A DNA stretch of 64,000 nt from Deltaproteobacteria bacterium HGW-Deltaproteobacteria-15 (GCA_002840535.1 PHBH01000037.1:1-64000), one strand, 5' to 3'; counted from the stretch's first letter, positions 1-8,760 are shown. The notes: generated from the sequence alone by a model not told the origin. Numbers and translations: made by a program.

Positions 1-758
1 CCCGGGCCCCCGCCGGTCGCCGAGAAAATGGCTGCAAAGGCACGGAGGGCTATCATGGTTCGGAAGATGATGACGATCACCACTGCCGGCCGGATCATCG
101 GAAGGATGATGTGCCTGAACCTCTGCCATCCATTTCTTGCGTCCATGAGCCCGGCCTCCAGCGGTTCAGGAGGCAGCGCGGTCAGGCTCGCCAGGAATAC
201 CAGAAATGCAAAAGGGGTCCACTGCCATGTGTGAATGATGATCACGGAGACCAGTGCCCACGCAGGATCCACCAGCCAAGGCTTCGATCCGATGCCCAGG
301 AGAACGAAGAGATAATCCAGGATACCGTACTCCGGCGTCATGATCATGGTGCGGAAGGCGAGCCCCACGACCACCGGCGCAAGGATCATGGGCAGAAGCA
401 CGCTCACCCGGAGAAACCCTTCACCACGAAACCCCTTGAAAAAGGCCATGGCAAGAGCGAGACCGATGGTAACCTGAAGAAAAACGGTGGATGCGGTATA
501 CACGACTGTCACGCGTATGGCGTGCCAGAACCGGGAATCCCCCATCATCTGCATGTAATTTTTCAAACCAACCCAACGGTTCCCTGACGGGAAGGTCAGA
601 TCGATCGTATAGGTGCTCATGACCACAAGGATCAGCAAAGGCAATGCAGCCACTGCCGCGAGAAACAAGAGGCTCGGCGCTGTCATAATCAGCCCGAACC
701 GTTCCTGTTTCCTGATGTACGACGGCCTTATCCTGATTTTCCTCTTGAACATGCGCAT
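1..758 (-). CDS. ABC transporter permease, MalF/UgpA type (partial)
   Basis: The reverse strand gives an open frame of about 252 residues that runs off the left edge, so the C-terminus is missing. It starts at an ATG at 758 (or a second ATG at 752). After a short basic N-terminus there is a hydrophobic segment, then several further membrane segments. An EAA-type loop follows (EAGLMDARNGWQRFRHIILP), the site that contacts the ATPase in binding-protein-dependent importers. The visible end reads ATGGGPG, like the conserved TGGGPG found after this loop in MalF-type permeases. The gene lies 48 bp downstream of the solute-binding protein on the same strand, so the two probably form one operon. The second permease and the ATPase would lie outside the window. 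The substrate is probably a sugar or polyol judging by family, but the sequence does not fix it. Confidence 0.88.
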   Translation of the reverse strand, partial: MRMFKRKIRIRPSYIRKQERFGLIMTAPSLLFLAAVAALPLLILVVMSTYTIDLTFPSGNRWVGLKNYMQMMGDSRFWHAIRVTVVYTASTVFLQVTIGLALAMAFFKGFRGEGFLRVSVLLPMILAPVVVGLAFRTMIMTPEYGILDYLFVLLGIGSKPWLVDPAWALVSVIIIHTWQWTPFAFLVFLASLTALPPEPLEAGLMDARNGWQRFRHIILPMIRPAVVIVIIFRTMIALRAFAAIFSATGGGP

Positions 759-806
759 CTGCAAAGGTCGAGAGCCGCCCCTGAGGGCGGCCCTCGACAA
801 CATGCT

Positions 807-2210
807 TTACCTCTTCATGAGCTGAGCGATCTTGGCGTTCGCCTCGTCCAGTGCCTGCTTCGGCGTGCTCTGCTTCACCAGGGCGGATTGAATAGCCACA
901 GCCATGAGCTCCCCGATTTTCGGCCATTCAGGAACCAAAGGTCTCCAGTTCGCATCCGTATCCTCCTTCATGGAGGAGAGGACCACATCCGCGTACTCGG
1001 GTGTGAACCCGATCACCTTCCGGTATTCCGGATCGCTCCAGATCGAGATCCGGTTGACGCCGGTGCGCACTACCGAATCCGGCCCTTCCTTGATGATGGC
1101 GGAGGTAAACTGGGTGGGCCGCGAGGTGAGCCACTCGATGTAAAGCCACGTGGCGATCTTCTTCTTCTTGCTGAGGGCCGCATTGATAGGCAGCGCCCAG
1201 TTCCAGATACTCGTGACTCTACGACCGGACGGCCCCTTGGGCCAGCGCTGGTAGCCGATTTTGCCGGCGACCTTGGACTTGGCCGGGTTTTCTATGATAG
1301 AGGCCGTCGAGTTGGCGTCGATGTACTGGACCACGTTTCCACCGGCAAAGGCCTCCATGATTTCCGGCCAGTTCCAGTTCTCGACGCCGGGGGGAGCATA
1401 GTTCTGGAGAAGATCGCAGTAGAACTCCAGCGATTTGACTCCCGCTTCGCTGTTTACCTGGGGCTTGCCGCTGCCGTCAAACCATTTCCCTCCCCAGGCA
1501 AGGAACAGGGAGGGCCAGATGTAGACGTTCTGACCTGCGCCGCGGAAACCCCTGAGCGCGGCCCCTGCGATCTTACCGTCCATTTTGTGCGCCTTCTTTG
1601 CCGCGTCTCTGAATTCCTCCAGTGTCTGCGGCGGTTTCAACCCCAATTGCTCATAGATGTCTTTGCGGTAGATGTGGATGGTAGCTTCCCCCTCGGAAGG
1701 CATTCCATAGAGCTTCCCCTTTACTGAATTGGCCGCTCGCCACAAGGGGATAACATCCTCCAGGTTGTACCATGTCTTGTCCGTCAGCTTGGGGTCATTC
1801 AGAAAATCGTCCATTGGATCGACCCACTTGTTCGCTTCATACAGGGACAGGAACATGGGGTCTGACGTATGGGTTGCATAGTTGCCGGTCTTTGCCCCGA
1901 GGTCCAGCATCGCTTTCTCCCTCATTTCACGGGGCGGGATGACTTCAAAGTCCACCTTGATTCCCGAAAGCTCCGTGAACTGAGGCGTCACGGCCCTGAA
2001 CTTGTTGAAATAGTGGGCCGGGGTGACCAGTACCTTGATCTGCTCGCCTTCGACCTGGCGCCAGTTGATCTTGGCCTTCAGGTACTCCGCATGCTTTTCC
2101 TGCGCCCATGCATGCTTCAGAAGACCCGGCACAGCGCCCTGGGCCAGCAGAATTCCTCCCGCACCTTTTGCCGAAACACCCAAGAATTGCCTTCGCGTGA
2201 ATTTTCTCAT
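807..2210 (-). CDS. ABC transporter solute-binding protein, family 1 (Tat-exported)
   Basis: 467 residues. The N-terminus carries a twin-arginine signal (T5-R6-R7-Q8-F9-L10) followed by a hydrophobic stretch and an AWA site near residue 35, so export of the folded protein by Tat is expected. The body has the features of family 1 extracellular solute-binding proteins of the MalE/UgpB type. The ATG at 2210 is preferred over the in-frame TTG at 2216 because AGGGG lies about 6 bases before it. It is the first clear gene of a transporter operon with the permease downstream. A perfect LacI-type palindrome lies about 240 bp upstream, which suggests control by a sugar-responsive repressor not in this window. 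The substrate is not recognisable. Confidence 0.9.
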   Translation of the reverse strand: MRKFTRRQFLGVSAKGAGGILLAQGAVPGLLKHAWAQEKHAEYLKAKINWRQVEGEQIKVLVTPAHYFNKFRAVTPQFTELSGIKVDFEVIPPREMREKAMLDLGAKTGNYATHTSDPMFLSLYEANKWVDPMDDFLNDPKLTDKTWYNLEDVIPLWRAANSVKGKLYGMPSEGEATIHIYRKDIYEQLGLKPPQTLEEFRDAAKKAHKMDGKIAGAALRGFRGAGQNVYIWPSLFLAWGGKWFDGSGKPQVNSEAGVKSLEFYCDLLQNYAPPGVENWNWPEIMEAFAGGNVVQYIDANSTASIIENPAKSKVAGKIGYQRWPKGPSGRRVTSIWNWALPINAALSKKKKIATWLYIEWLTSRPTQFTSAIIKEGPDSVVRTGVNRISIWSDPEYRKVIGFTPEYADVVLSSMKEDTDANWRPLVPEWPKIGELMAVAIQSALVKQSTPKQALDEANAKIAQLMKR

Positions 2211-2437
2211 AAACAACCCCTTTCTTTGAATGAAGAACAGTCGTTTACAAACCCTTCCCTTTCGACCCGTGATGGTCTGGTCCGGTCTCGAAATCCTTTA
2301 AGGAAAATGGCTTTTTTAGAATGCGTCAGTCTCTGATGGGTTGCAGGGCTCGGGATTGGTTCACATCGTTCGGGACGGATGCTTTCCCGGGCGTCCAGGT
2401 AAGACAGGAGCAACGTGTTGGAAGAAAGGATTACCAT
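2207..2437 (-). CDS. Possible small ORF translationally coupled to the solute-binding protein
   Basis: A 76-codon frame starts at an ATG preceded by GAGGGGATC, a good ribosome binding site. It ends in a TGA that overlaps the ATG of the solute-binding gene (ATGA). The predicted product is basic, contains no recognisable domain and does not look strongly protein-like. It may be a leader frame that couples translation or simply chance. The start lies 11 bases downstream of the LacI-type palindrome when read on the minus strand. Confidence 0.22.
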   Translation of the reverse strand: MVILSSNTLLLSYLDARESIRPERCEPIPSPATHQRLTHSKKAIFLKGFRDRTRPSRVEREGFVNDCSSFKERGCL

Positions 2438-2556
2438 GATCCCCTCTTATGAAAGCGCTTTCATTTTTTTCGCACGGTTCTATTTTTATGTCAATAGAAA
2501 AAATGGATCTTGCACCGGAGGGTTTCATGTGGAGAGGTTGGCTGGCGCTGGAGGGC
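2211..2556. other. Intergenic region between kinase and transporter operon
   Basis: This stretch holds the LacI-type palindrome, a TTGACA-like hexamer on the minus strand and the doubtful 76-codon leader frame. I see no terminator with a convincing stem and T-run after the kinase gene. Confidence 0.5.
2449..2464. promoter_or_regulatory. LacI-family operator (perfect palindrome)
   Basis: The 16 bases ATGAAAGCGCTTTCAT are a perfect palindrome centred on CG, the typical shape of LacI/CcpA family operators. On the minus strand a TTGACA hexamer lies upstream at 2494-2489, but no clear -10 box follows. The site stands between the kinase gene and the transporter operon. No lacI-type gene is in the window. 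Confidence 0.7.
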
Positions 2557-4854
2557 TCACCCTTTCACCAGGTTCTGCTTGGCGGGCAACTTCACGATGA
2601 AGGTCGATCCCTTGCCAGGAATGGACCTGGCTGTAATGGTGCCGCAGTGGCGTTCCACGATCTTTCTGCAGATCGCAAGCCCCATACCGACACCCTCGTA
2701 GTCATCCTTCCCATGCAGCCTTTGGAAGGGCATGAAAATTTTGTCGAGGTATTTCTCCTCAAATCCGATCCCATTGTCTTCCACATAGATCTCATTCTCC
2801 CCTGCCCCGGATCTCCCCATTTCCCCACATCTTGAGTAGATCTTGAGCCTGATCGTTTCCTCTTCCCTTCTGAACTTGAGCGCGTTTCCAAAGAGATTCT
2901 GGAAGAGCTGTACGAACTGCGCACCGTCTCCTTCAAAGACAGGGAGATTGCCGATCTCTATTGAAGCGCCGGTCTGTCTGAAGACGATCTCCAGATTGGA
3001 GACAGCGCTTCGGGCCGCTTCACCCACATCAACCATGGAAAAAGGGTTTGCCCTGGTGGTCACACGGGAGTAAGCCAGAAGGGATTCGAGAAGGAGCTGC
3101 ATTCTCGCCGCAGCTTCCTGCATCCGGCAAAGATGGTCGACGCTCTGTTGGTCCAGAAAAGCGCCGGATCTCGTGACGACCAGATCCCCAAAGACCTGAA
3201 TCTTTCGAAGGGGCTCTTTGAGATCGTGAGAGGCGATGAAGACGAAATCCTGGAGCTCGCTGTTGCTTCGCTCGAGTTCTGCCGTGCGCTCCCTGACGCG
3301 CAGTTCGAGCTCGTCTTTGGCTCTCTTCAGTGCCTCTTCCGCCCGCTTGCGTTCAGTGATATCCCGAATGATCACGACACTGGATTCCCGCCCGTGCTTG
3401 TCTTTGAAAAGCGCAGTGGATGTCTCACATGGGAATCTTGTGCCGTCTCTGCGGACGTGCGTAACTTCCCCTCTGTATCTGCCTGTGCGGTGACGCTCCT
3501 CAATAAGCTTCTGCATCCTGGGATCGCTTCTATCCGTGATCCCGTCTCTGCCCAGGCGGCACATTTCAGCCTCCGTGTGCCCATGCATCCTGCATGCTTC
3601 AGGATTGGCGGCAAGGATCCGGCCATACGGAAAAGAAAGGATGATTCCATCCATACTGTTTTCAAAAATCGATCTGTGCCGTTCTTCGCTTTCACGCAAT
3701 GCTTCCTCGGCTTGCTTGTGCTCTTGAAGCTGATTTTTAAGGTTCTTTTCACTCTCCCTGATAGTCTTTTCCGCTTCCATGAACACCTTGATCAAGTCGC
3801 GAATTTCCGAAGGCCCGCTCGACGCCGGCGGCCTGACGGAATTCCCTCGGGCGATATTCAGAGCGTACGACTGAAGTCTTTTTATCGGCTTGGAAATGCT
3901 GCGGGACAGGATCAGTGCAAAGCCCAGGGATGATAAGATCACGAACAGCAGGATACTCCCATTCCAGGCGAGATGCAGGATAATAGGCCGTGTGGCCTCC
4001 TTTTTTTTTCGACTGGCACTGGCGGACCAGCCGATCGATTTGATGGGCGCACCGGCCGTTATAGCTGCGTTTGACTCGTCCTGATCCGAAGAAAGCCGCG
4101 GCTCAACAGAATTTCTTTCCTCCCAAGGGATTTGCACGTTTGGATAGCTGTACACCAATACTCCGCGGCTATCGAGGAGGCTTACGGTTCCCTGCCGGAA
4201 TCTTTCAAAGGCAAGAACAGGATCGAGCTTTTCCGGAACAATTCTCGCAACGACGAATCCGAGAAGCGCACGTTCGACATTGCGCATGGCGCGACAAATC
4301 ACGAAAATCGGCTCTCCTGTTCTCTTGGACTGCATGAGGTCACTGACCACCCAATCTGAGCCGGAGACCATTTCCTGCAAAAACGAGCGATCGGAGAGAT
4401 CCACTCCTACGAAATTCGGACTGCTGGATGCTTCAATGCGTCCTTCTCGATTTACCCAATTGAAATCGAGAATGAAGTCATAGTCTCTTGAGCTATCCTC
4501 AAGAATTTTCTGAGCCTCCTTTGATGTGCGCAGAGACCCTGTCAGAAAAACGGCTATCGAACTCTCCTGCCGCAGGATATCCTGGACGAGTCTCTCGAAC
4601 GTCATTCCAAATACACGGGCCATTTCGAGATTCACATTGTGCTCGTCCCTGACTCTTCTCTCGAAACGATCCGAATAGATAAAAAACTCCGCAACAAGAA
4701 TGGGAAGCAATACCGAGAGTATCAGTGCAAGAAGTGTCGCTCCTATGCTGATTCCCGGTCTGTGCCATGATGAATCTCCAGGGCGTTGCATCAAACTCCT
4801 CCTCGTTTCCGCGGAATTCTCATCGGACGCATGAAGTAGTCTGCTTTCGGCCAT
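2557..4854 (-). CDS. Membrane sensor histidine kinase (periplasmic sensor, HAMP, PAS)
   Basis: 765 residues. A first membrane helix lies at about residues 35-60. An extracytoplasmic sensor of some 220 residues follows, of the Cache type judging by layout. A second membrane helix lies near residues 290-320, then a HAMP segment and a PAS domain with a PAC motif (SVVIIRDITERKRAEEAL). A HisKA box (SHDLKEPLRK) and a HATPase domain with N-box (NLFGNALKF), G1 (DNGIGF) and G2 (GVGMGLAI) complete it, so it is probably an active autokinase. The DLKEPLR form of the H-box is common in PAS-linked kinases related to phytochrome kinases. The ATG at 4854 follows an AAGAAGG site and is preferred over a TTG at 4893. 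No response regulator is adjacent, so it is an orphan. The nearby ABC operon is a possible but unproven target. Confidence 0.88.
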   Translation of the reverse strand: MAESRLLHASDENSAETRRSLMQRPGDSSWHRPGISIGATLLALILSVLLPILVAEFFIYSDRFERRVRDEHNVNLEMARVFGMTFERLVQDILRQESSIAVFLTGSLRTSKEAQKILEDSSRDYDFILDFNWVNREGRIEASSSPNFVGVDLSDRSFLQEMVSGSDWVVSDLMQSKRTGEPIFVICRAMRNVERALLGFVVARIVPEKLDPVLAFERFRQGTVSLLDSRGVLVYSYPNVQIPWEERNSVEPRLSSDQDESNAAITAGAPIKSIGWSASASRKKKEATRPIILHLAWNGSILLFVILSSLGFALILSRSISKPIKRLQSYALNIARGNSVRPPASSGPSEIRDLIKVFMEAEKTIRESEKNLKNQLQEHKQAEEALRESEERHRSIFENSMDGIILSFPYGRILAANPEACRMHGHTEAEMCRLGRDGITDRSDPRMQKLIEERHRTGRYRGEVTHVRRDGTRFPCETSTALFKDKHGRESSVVIIRDITERKRAEEALKRAKDELELRVRERTAELERSNSELQDFVFIASHDLKEPLRKIQVFGDLVVTRSGAFLDQQSVDHLCRMQEAAARMQLLLESLLAYSRVTTRANPFSMVDVGEAARSAVSNLEIVFRQTGASIEIGNLPVFEGDGAQFVQLFQNLFGNALKFRREEETIRLKIYSRCGEMGRSGAGENEIYVEDNGIGFEEKYLDKIFMPFQRLHGKDDYEGVGMGLAICRKIVERHCGTITARSIPGKGSTFIVKLPAKQNLVKG

Positions 4855-4914
4855 GTGCCTTCTTTCCTTCCGGTCTCTCGGCCTGATCCTCAAAGAGGAG
4901 CTCAGTTATTGAGG

Positions 4915-4989
4915 GGAGCACAAAATAGTTTGCGTTTTGTCATGCATGGCATGGCCAGCCTCGTCCGAGTGCAAACTATTTCGTGCTCC
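4915..4989. repeat. Long inverted repeat upstream of the histidine kinase
   Basis: The arms 4915-4933 and 4971-4989 are 19 bases each and complementary except for one position that can form a G-U pair. They are separated by 37 bases. The arm reads GCAAACTATTTCGTGCTCC on the right. There is no T-run after it. It could be a regulatory hairpin for the kinase transcript or a mobile-element footprint. Confidence 0.65.
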
Positions 4990-5439
4990 TGTCAGTAATC
5001 CTCCGCGGACGCAAATGAATGAGAAGGATAGCGATGCCCAGGATAAGAGCACTTTAAGGTCAAGGCCGAAGGGTGATCGACATACAAGGAGTCAGGTATC
5101 AAATTATGGTGGAAGGAAGAAAGAGACATCACACAGAAACCAGCAGTTCAGTTCGCGTTTCAGTCTTGATTCGGATTCATTGCGATGGTTGCGCCGGAAG
5201 GTTGCTTCTACAATCTCCTGTTGTAGAGGCCAAGGTAGGCTATACCATTGTTCCGTCAAAATATCAATCGGCGAATTTCTGAACAATACAAGGGAGACCG
5301 TATTTACTTCCGAAACATCAGTGGGAAGATTTTAGGGTGGGTTGTAACACTATAGCTCTATGAAACATCCGGTTGAGTGAGGTTTGGTCAAATTGCGCAA
5401 CTGTAGCAATTCCCTGGTTGCCACTCTTTGTTTCATCCT
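4990..5439. other. Region without a convincing gene
   Basis: Short frames exist here on both strands (for example 5073-5282 on plus), but they have no recognisable domain. I see no other structure. Confidence 0.45.
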
Positions 5440-5533
5440 GTCATGCCCGCGTAGGCGGGCATCCAGTCCTCAGAGAAGCGCATGGATTCCCGCCGGAGTT
5501 TATCCCGCACTCGATGCGGGACGGGAATGACGG
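5440..5533. repeat. Dispersed palindromic intergenic repeat (GCGGGCATCCAG family)
   Basis: The stretch starts GTCATGCCCGCGTAGGCGGG, continues with ATCCAG and CATGGATTCCCGCC, and ends GCGGGACGGGAATGAC. This nested inverted layout, with GTCAT at one end and ATGAC at the other, is the pattern of a widespread bacterial intergenic repeat. It lies about 70 bp before the M48 gene. Confidence 0.65.
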
Positions 5534-5605
5534 TGGGTGGCGAGTGAAGTTTTTTGCAACGTTAGGGTTGATACACCGAAAGCATTTATTCTAGGAGAGA
5601 AATCC

Positions 5606-6331
5606 ATGATCAAACAACAGAAGCAAATCCTCGGCGGAAAGTCCTTGCCGCGTAGGAAGTTGAGCATACGACTGTTTTCCGCGTTATTCATGCTGGTCCT
5701 TTTGTCCGGGTGCGCCGGGATTTCCCTGCCGCTCCCGGGAGGATCTCGTGAGTCCGGCGGCAGCACTCCACCCACAGTAAAGGTCGACCCGAGTCAGGCA
5801 GAACGAATTCAGAGGGTAATGATTCCCTTGCTCAAGAGCATGGACAAGCCGCTTCAACCCAGCGAAGTCCGCATAGGCATTATAGACAGTGATGACATCA
5901 ATGCCGCTAACGCAGGGGGAGGCGAGTTCTACGTAACGACCGGCCTTTTGAAACGTGCCGACGAGAACCAATTGCGCGGCGTATTGGCTCATGAGATTGC
6001 TCACGACGATCTCGGACATGTCGCAAAAACCCAGGCTCTGGGCACCGGGCTCCAGATCGGGACAATTATCCTGGATCAAATCCTGCCCGGGTCCGGCAAC
6101 ATCACGCCTATGATAGCGGACCTGGGAGTCCTGCGCCCCTTCAGCCGCAGGGAAGAGTATGCGGCGGATGAGCACGGGGCGGAAATACTCCGGCGTGCCG
6201 GTTACAACGGGCAAAAGGTCATGGCCGACACCCTCACCTGGATGCTGAAGTCCGCCGGGTCGAGCGGGGGGTTCTTTGCAACGCACCCTGGTACGGAAGA
6301 TCGGATAGAACGGATCCGCGGCATGTCTTAG
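5606..6331 (+). CDS. M48 family metalloprotease, lipoprotein
   Basis: 241 residues. The N-terminus is basic, then hydrophobic, with a lipobox LSGC whose cysteine is residue 36, so the protein is predicted to be lipid-anchored in the envelope. The zinc motif HEIAH lies at residues 129-133. The third-ligand helix is EEYAADEHG at about 183-191, with the Glu-x-x-x-Asp pattern of family M48. This matches LoiP/YcaL/BepA-type envelope proteases that act on misfolded outer-membrane proteins, without the TPR part of BepA. The ATG at 5606 follows AGGAGAG. An in-frame GTG at 5537 would add residues before the signal and is rejected. It appears to be a single gene. Confidence 0.9.
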   Translation: MIKQQKQILGGKSLPRRKLSIRLFSALFMLVLLSGCAGISLPLPGGSRESGGSTPPTVKVDPSQAERIQRVMIPLLKSMDKPLQPSEVRIGIIDSDDINAANAGGGEFYVTTGLLKRADENQLRGVLAHEIAHDDLGHVAKTQALGTGLQIGTIILDQILPGSGNITPMIADLGVLRPFSRREEYAADEHGAEILRRAGYNGQKVMADTLTWMLKSAGSSGGFFATHPGTEDRIERIRGMS

Positions 6332-6401
6332 GGAATGGGTTCCGCATGCGCTTAGATGGGAGTTGACCTTCTTTCGAAGCTTCGATATGTACTGATGCCG
6401 T

Positions 6402-7028
6402 ATGGGCAATCGAATTCGGAGGCATGCGGATCCTTTCCAGTGCAGAGTCGCCGTCGGCGTCGCCGATTGGCTCGAACGATACTGCGCAGCGGGTCATGGC
6501 GATATATGGCTTGACCTCGGGTGCGGCAAAGGAGAACTGCTGGCAGGTCTCGCAGAGAACCACCCCGAGATCTTTTTCATAGGAATAGATGTGCGCCGGA
6601 AAATCGCAGAGACATTCTTTCCGAGGTATCGATACGTCTCTAACCTTGTTTTGCTTCATGGGAACGCGAATCTCTCCATTCCTTCCATGATGGGGCAGAA
6701 GAAAGTCTGTAGGGTCCTCATCAATTTTCCGGACCCCTGCGACCACAAGCCTCGCTATAAAAAAAGACAGATGGTCAACGAGCGACTCGTGGAAGGAATC
6801 CGAAGCATCCTGGCTCCTGACGGGGTTGTCTCCGTCAAGACGGACCGCAGGGAGCTTTTTCATGAAATGAATACTCTGTTCCTGTCTTCCCTCAAACCGA
6901 TAACTGCGGCGACGGCTGTACCTCTCAGCAATCCTGTCGTAAGCGAGTGGGAGGCCGAATGCAGGAAGAAATCCGTTTCTGTCTTCTCTAGGGAATATGG
7001 ATTGGGATATGATTCTCAAATTGAATGA
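6402..7028 (+). CDS. trmB: tRNA (guanine-N7)-methyltransferase-like protein (TrmB family)
   Basis: 208 residues. The SAM-binding motif is WLDLGCGKGELL near residue 37, followed by FIGIDVRRK. The family signature FPDPWPKKRHxKRR appears here as FPDPCDHKPRYKKRQ: the acidic FPDP core and the basic tail are kept, but the Trp-Pro-Lys segment is changed. The protein would place m7G46 in tRNA variable loops. The ATG is the first in frame after a stop and has only a weak ribosome binding site. The stop is 14 bases before the start of the downstream YtfJ-like gene, so the two may be cotranscribed. The divergent signature leaves room for a TrmB paralogue with another RNA target. Confidence 0.75.
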   Translation: MGNRIRRHADPFQCRVAVGVADWLERYCAAGHGDIWLDLGCGKGELLAGLAENHPEIFFIGIDVRRKIAETFFPRYRYVSNLVLLHGNANLSIPSMMGQKKVCRVLINFPDPCDHKPRYKKRQMVNERLVEGIRSILAPDGVVSVKTDRRELFHEMNTLFLSSLKPITAATAVPLSNPVVSEWEAECRKKSVSVFSREYGLGYDSQIE

Positions 7029-7042
7029 CAGGAGGTTACCCC

Positions 7043-7570
7043 ATGAAGCATCTGATGAGTCTTGTAATTCTGATTTGCCTTTCCATTGCGTCTCTTGCAC
7101 TGGCTCAGGTGGAGATCGGAAAACTCCCCCCCAGGGTCGAACTGAAGGGTGACACGGGCGGGCGCCTCGACGGAAAGCCTTGGAGCAGCGAAGAAATGAA
7201 AGGCAAGGTCCACGTCCTCTTCTACGTGGATCCCGATGAAAAGGACCTGAACAACGATGCCAGCGAGGCCCTGGCCAAGGAGAAGTTTCCGGCGGAAAAA
7301 TACGCGTCCGTGGGAATCATCAATATGGCGGCAACGTGGCTCCCCAATTTTGTGATCTCCTCCTCCCTGGAGGAAAAACAGAAACGCTATCCCAGTACCA
7401 TTTACGTGCGGGATCTCAAGAAGGCGCTGGTCCGCGCCTGGAAAATCACCGATGATACCAGCGATGTCCTCGCCTTCGACAAGGAAGGCAGTCTGATCTT
7501 CCGCAAGGACGGAAAACTGAGTGCGGCGGAGATCGAGCAGTTGGTCAAGGTGATCAAAGAACATCTTTAG
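7043..7570 (+). CDS. ytfJ: YtfJ-family periplasmic protein
   Basis: 175 residues. A signal peptide covers about residues 1-22, ending LALAQ. The mature part has the thioredoxin-like layout of E. coli YtfJ: a WSSEEMKGKVHVLFYV strand, then INMAATWLPNFVISSSLEEKQ, then a Lys-Asp-Gly segment near the C-terminus (FRKDGKLSAAEIEQL). No CxxC pair is present, as in YtfJ itself. The molecular function of this family is not known. The ATG at 7043 follows AGGAGGT with correct spacing. An upstream in-frame ATG at 7025 overlaps the previous gene and is rejected. Confidence 0.85.
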   Translation: MKHLMSLVILICLSIASLALAQVEIGKLPPRVELKGDTGGRLDGKPWSSEEMKGKVHVLFYVDPDEKDLNNDASEALAKEKFPAEKYASVGIINMAATWLPNFVISSSLEEKQKRYPSTIYVRDLKKALVRAWKITDDTSDVLAFDKEGSLIFRKDGKLSAAEIEQLVKVIKEHL

Positions 7571-8051
7571 CAGGATGCTGGTGTCGTGTCTCCAAAGTAA
7601 GAAATCCGGGCATAGAGGACCCGGCTTTGGCCTAAGCCCGGAGGGTATGATTTACTGAATTGCCGTTGGCCAAATTCGAAATCCGAATATCGAAATCCGA
7701 AACAAAATCGAATACCAAATGTTCCAAAAAGACAGAAACAAACCATAAACGCCGCGCCCGAATACGATGAATTGTTTGGCTCATTTGAATTTTTGGTCAT
7801 TAGGGATTGTCTCGAATTTCGGATTTCGTGCTTCGAATTTGGTGCCTCTATGTTGTAGGCAAAGCCATTTGTCTCTGACCTAGCCCACAGGACCAGGTTT
7901 TCCGCGATGCAATACTGGACAAGTGCCCATTTCGGCTGGTTGAAACTCCTTCCTCTCCCTGCCGGTAATCTCCCGATCGACATGGTGATCGGCCGCAGGC
8001 CTCCCAGCGGGGAATTTTCCTTGACAGGATGAGAACCGGCTGGCATCCTGA
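7571..8051. other. Intergenic region with hairpins
   Basis: Besides the inverted-repeat element there is a CCGGGC/GCCCGG stem at 7606-7641 without a T-run. Nothing else is recognisable before the TetR operator. Confidence 0.45.
7668..7846. repeat. Imperfect inverted repeat element of the AATTCGAAATCCGAA family
   Basis: The left end (GGCCAAATTCGAAATCCGAA) and the right end, read in reverse complement (GGCACCAAATTCGAAGCACG), match over about 50 bases with interruptions. The AT-rich core has no ORF. This looks like a non-coding palindromic element seen between genes of several environmental bacteria. Confidence 0.6.
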
Positions 8052-8069
8052 AAACCGACCAGTCGGTTT
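8052..8069. promoter_or_regulatory. TetR operator in front of tetR
   Basis: AAACCGACCAGTCGGTTT has two perfect 8-base arms around a central CA. It lies 22 bases before the start codon of the TetR gene. It is nearly identical to the 18-base palindrome at 10922-10939, which supports autoregulation plus control of the mutase promoter. Confidence 0.8.
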
Positions 8070-8091
8070 ATGACTATCAGGAAGGAAGCAC

Positions 8092-8727
8092 GTGAAACCC
8101 AAGGGTATGGCTTTGGATACGCGGGTCTTTGAAGTGACGGAAGCGGCGGCGGAGCTCTTCAGCACGCGGGGCTTCCTGGAAACGAGCATGGAGGAAATCG
8201 CCCGGGCCGCAAACCTGAGCAAGGGGGGCATGTACCACTACTTCAAGAGCAAGACGGAAATCCTTTATGCGATCCTTTCCAACTTCATGGATCAGGTGCT
8301 TGGAGATATCGACGTCCTGCTCGCAGACACGGGAAGCCCCGAGGACAAACTCTCGTTCCTTATCCGGCGGCACGTGGAGACTTACGCTCAGCACATGCAT
8401 GCGGCCCGCGTGCTGCTGAAGGAGGCGAACAACCTTCCTCAAAAATACCTGAAGAAGATCCACGAGAAGGAAAGGCGTTACCTCAGTGCGGTGGAGGGAA
8501 TCATCAGCGAGCTTCTCGGTCCGAAGACGGGCAAGGATGTGCTCACGGCGGTCACATTTTCCCTGCTGGGCATGTGCAACTGGATCTACTCCTGGTACGA
8601 CCCGGCGGGTCGGGTCGACCCGGAGCGGTTGTCGGAGATCATCATGGCCATCTTCACAAAGGGAGTTGGCGGCGTCACCACGAACTCGATTGGCCGTGTG
8701 GCGCGCCCGTGCAATGTTTTCGTGTAA
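8092..8727 (+). CDS. TetR/AcrR family transcriptional regulator
   Basis: 211 residues. Residues 10-60 form the TetR DNA-binding domain (AAELFSTRGFLETSMEEIAR, then AANLSKGGMYHYFKSKTEIL). The rest is a helical ligand domain with no clear match. The GTG at 8092 is chosen because GGAAGGAAG lies just before it; an ATG at 8107 is the alternative. The palindrome directly upstream and its twin before the mutase gene suggest repression of itself and of the acyl-CoA mutase genes. The ligand is likely an acyl-CoA by analogy with FadR/PsrA-like members, which is inference. The gene converges on the small mutase subunit gene. Confidence 0.9.
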   Translation: MKPKGMALDTRVFEVTEAAAELFSTRGFLETSMEEIARAANLSKGGMYHYFKSKTEILYAILSNFMDQVLGDIDVLLADTGSPEDKLSFLIRRHVETYAQHMHAARVLLKEANNLPQKYLKKIHEKERRYLSAVEGIISELLGPKTGKDVLTAVTFSLLGMCNWIYSWYDPAGRVDPERLSEIIMAIFTKGVGGVTTNSIGRVARPCNVFV

Positions 8728-8760
8728 AAGAACGGCCGCCGGAATCGAAAGCAGCGGATC

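Noticed and set aside
888-1727. Plus-strand frame of 279 codons
   Set aside because: Shadow of the solute-binding protein; His/Arg-rich and without family likeness.
5073-5282. Plus-strand frame of 69 codons with a CDGC motif
   Set aside because: The GTG start lies before AAGGAG rather than after it, no domain is seen, and it sits in a region with decayed repeats. Possible gene remnant at best.
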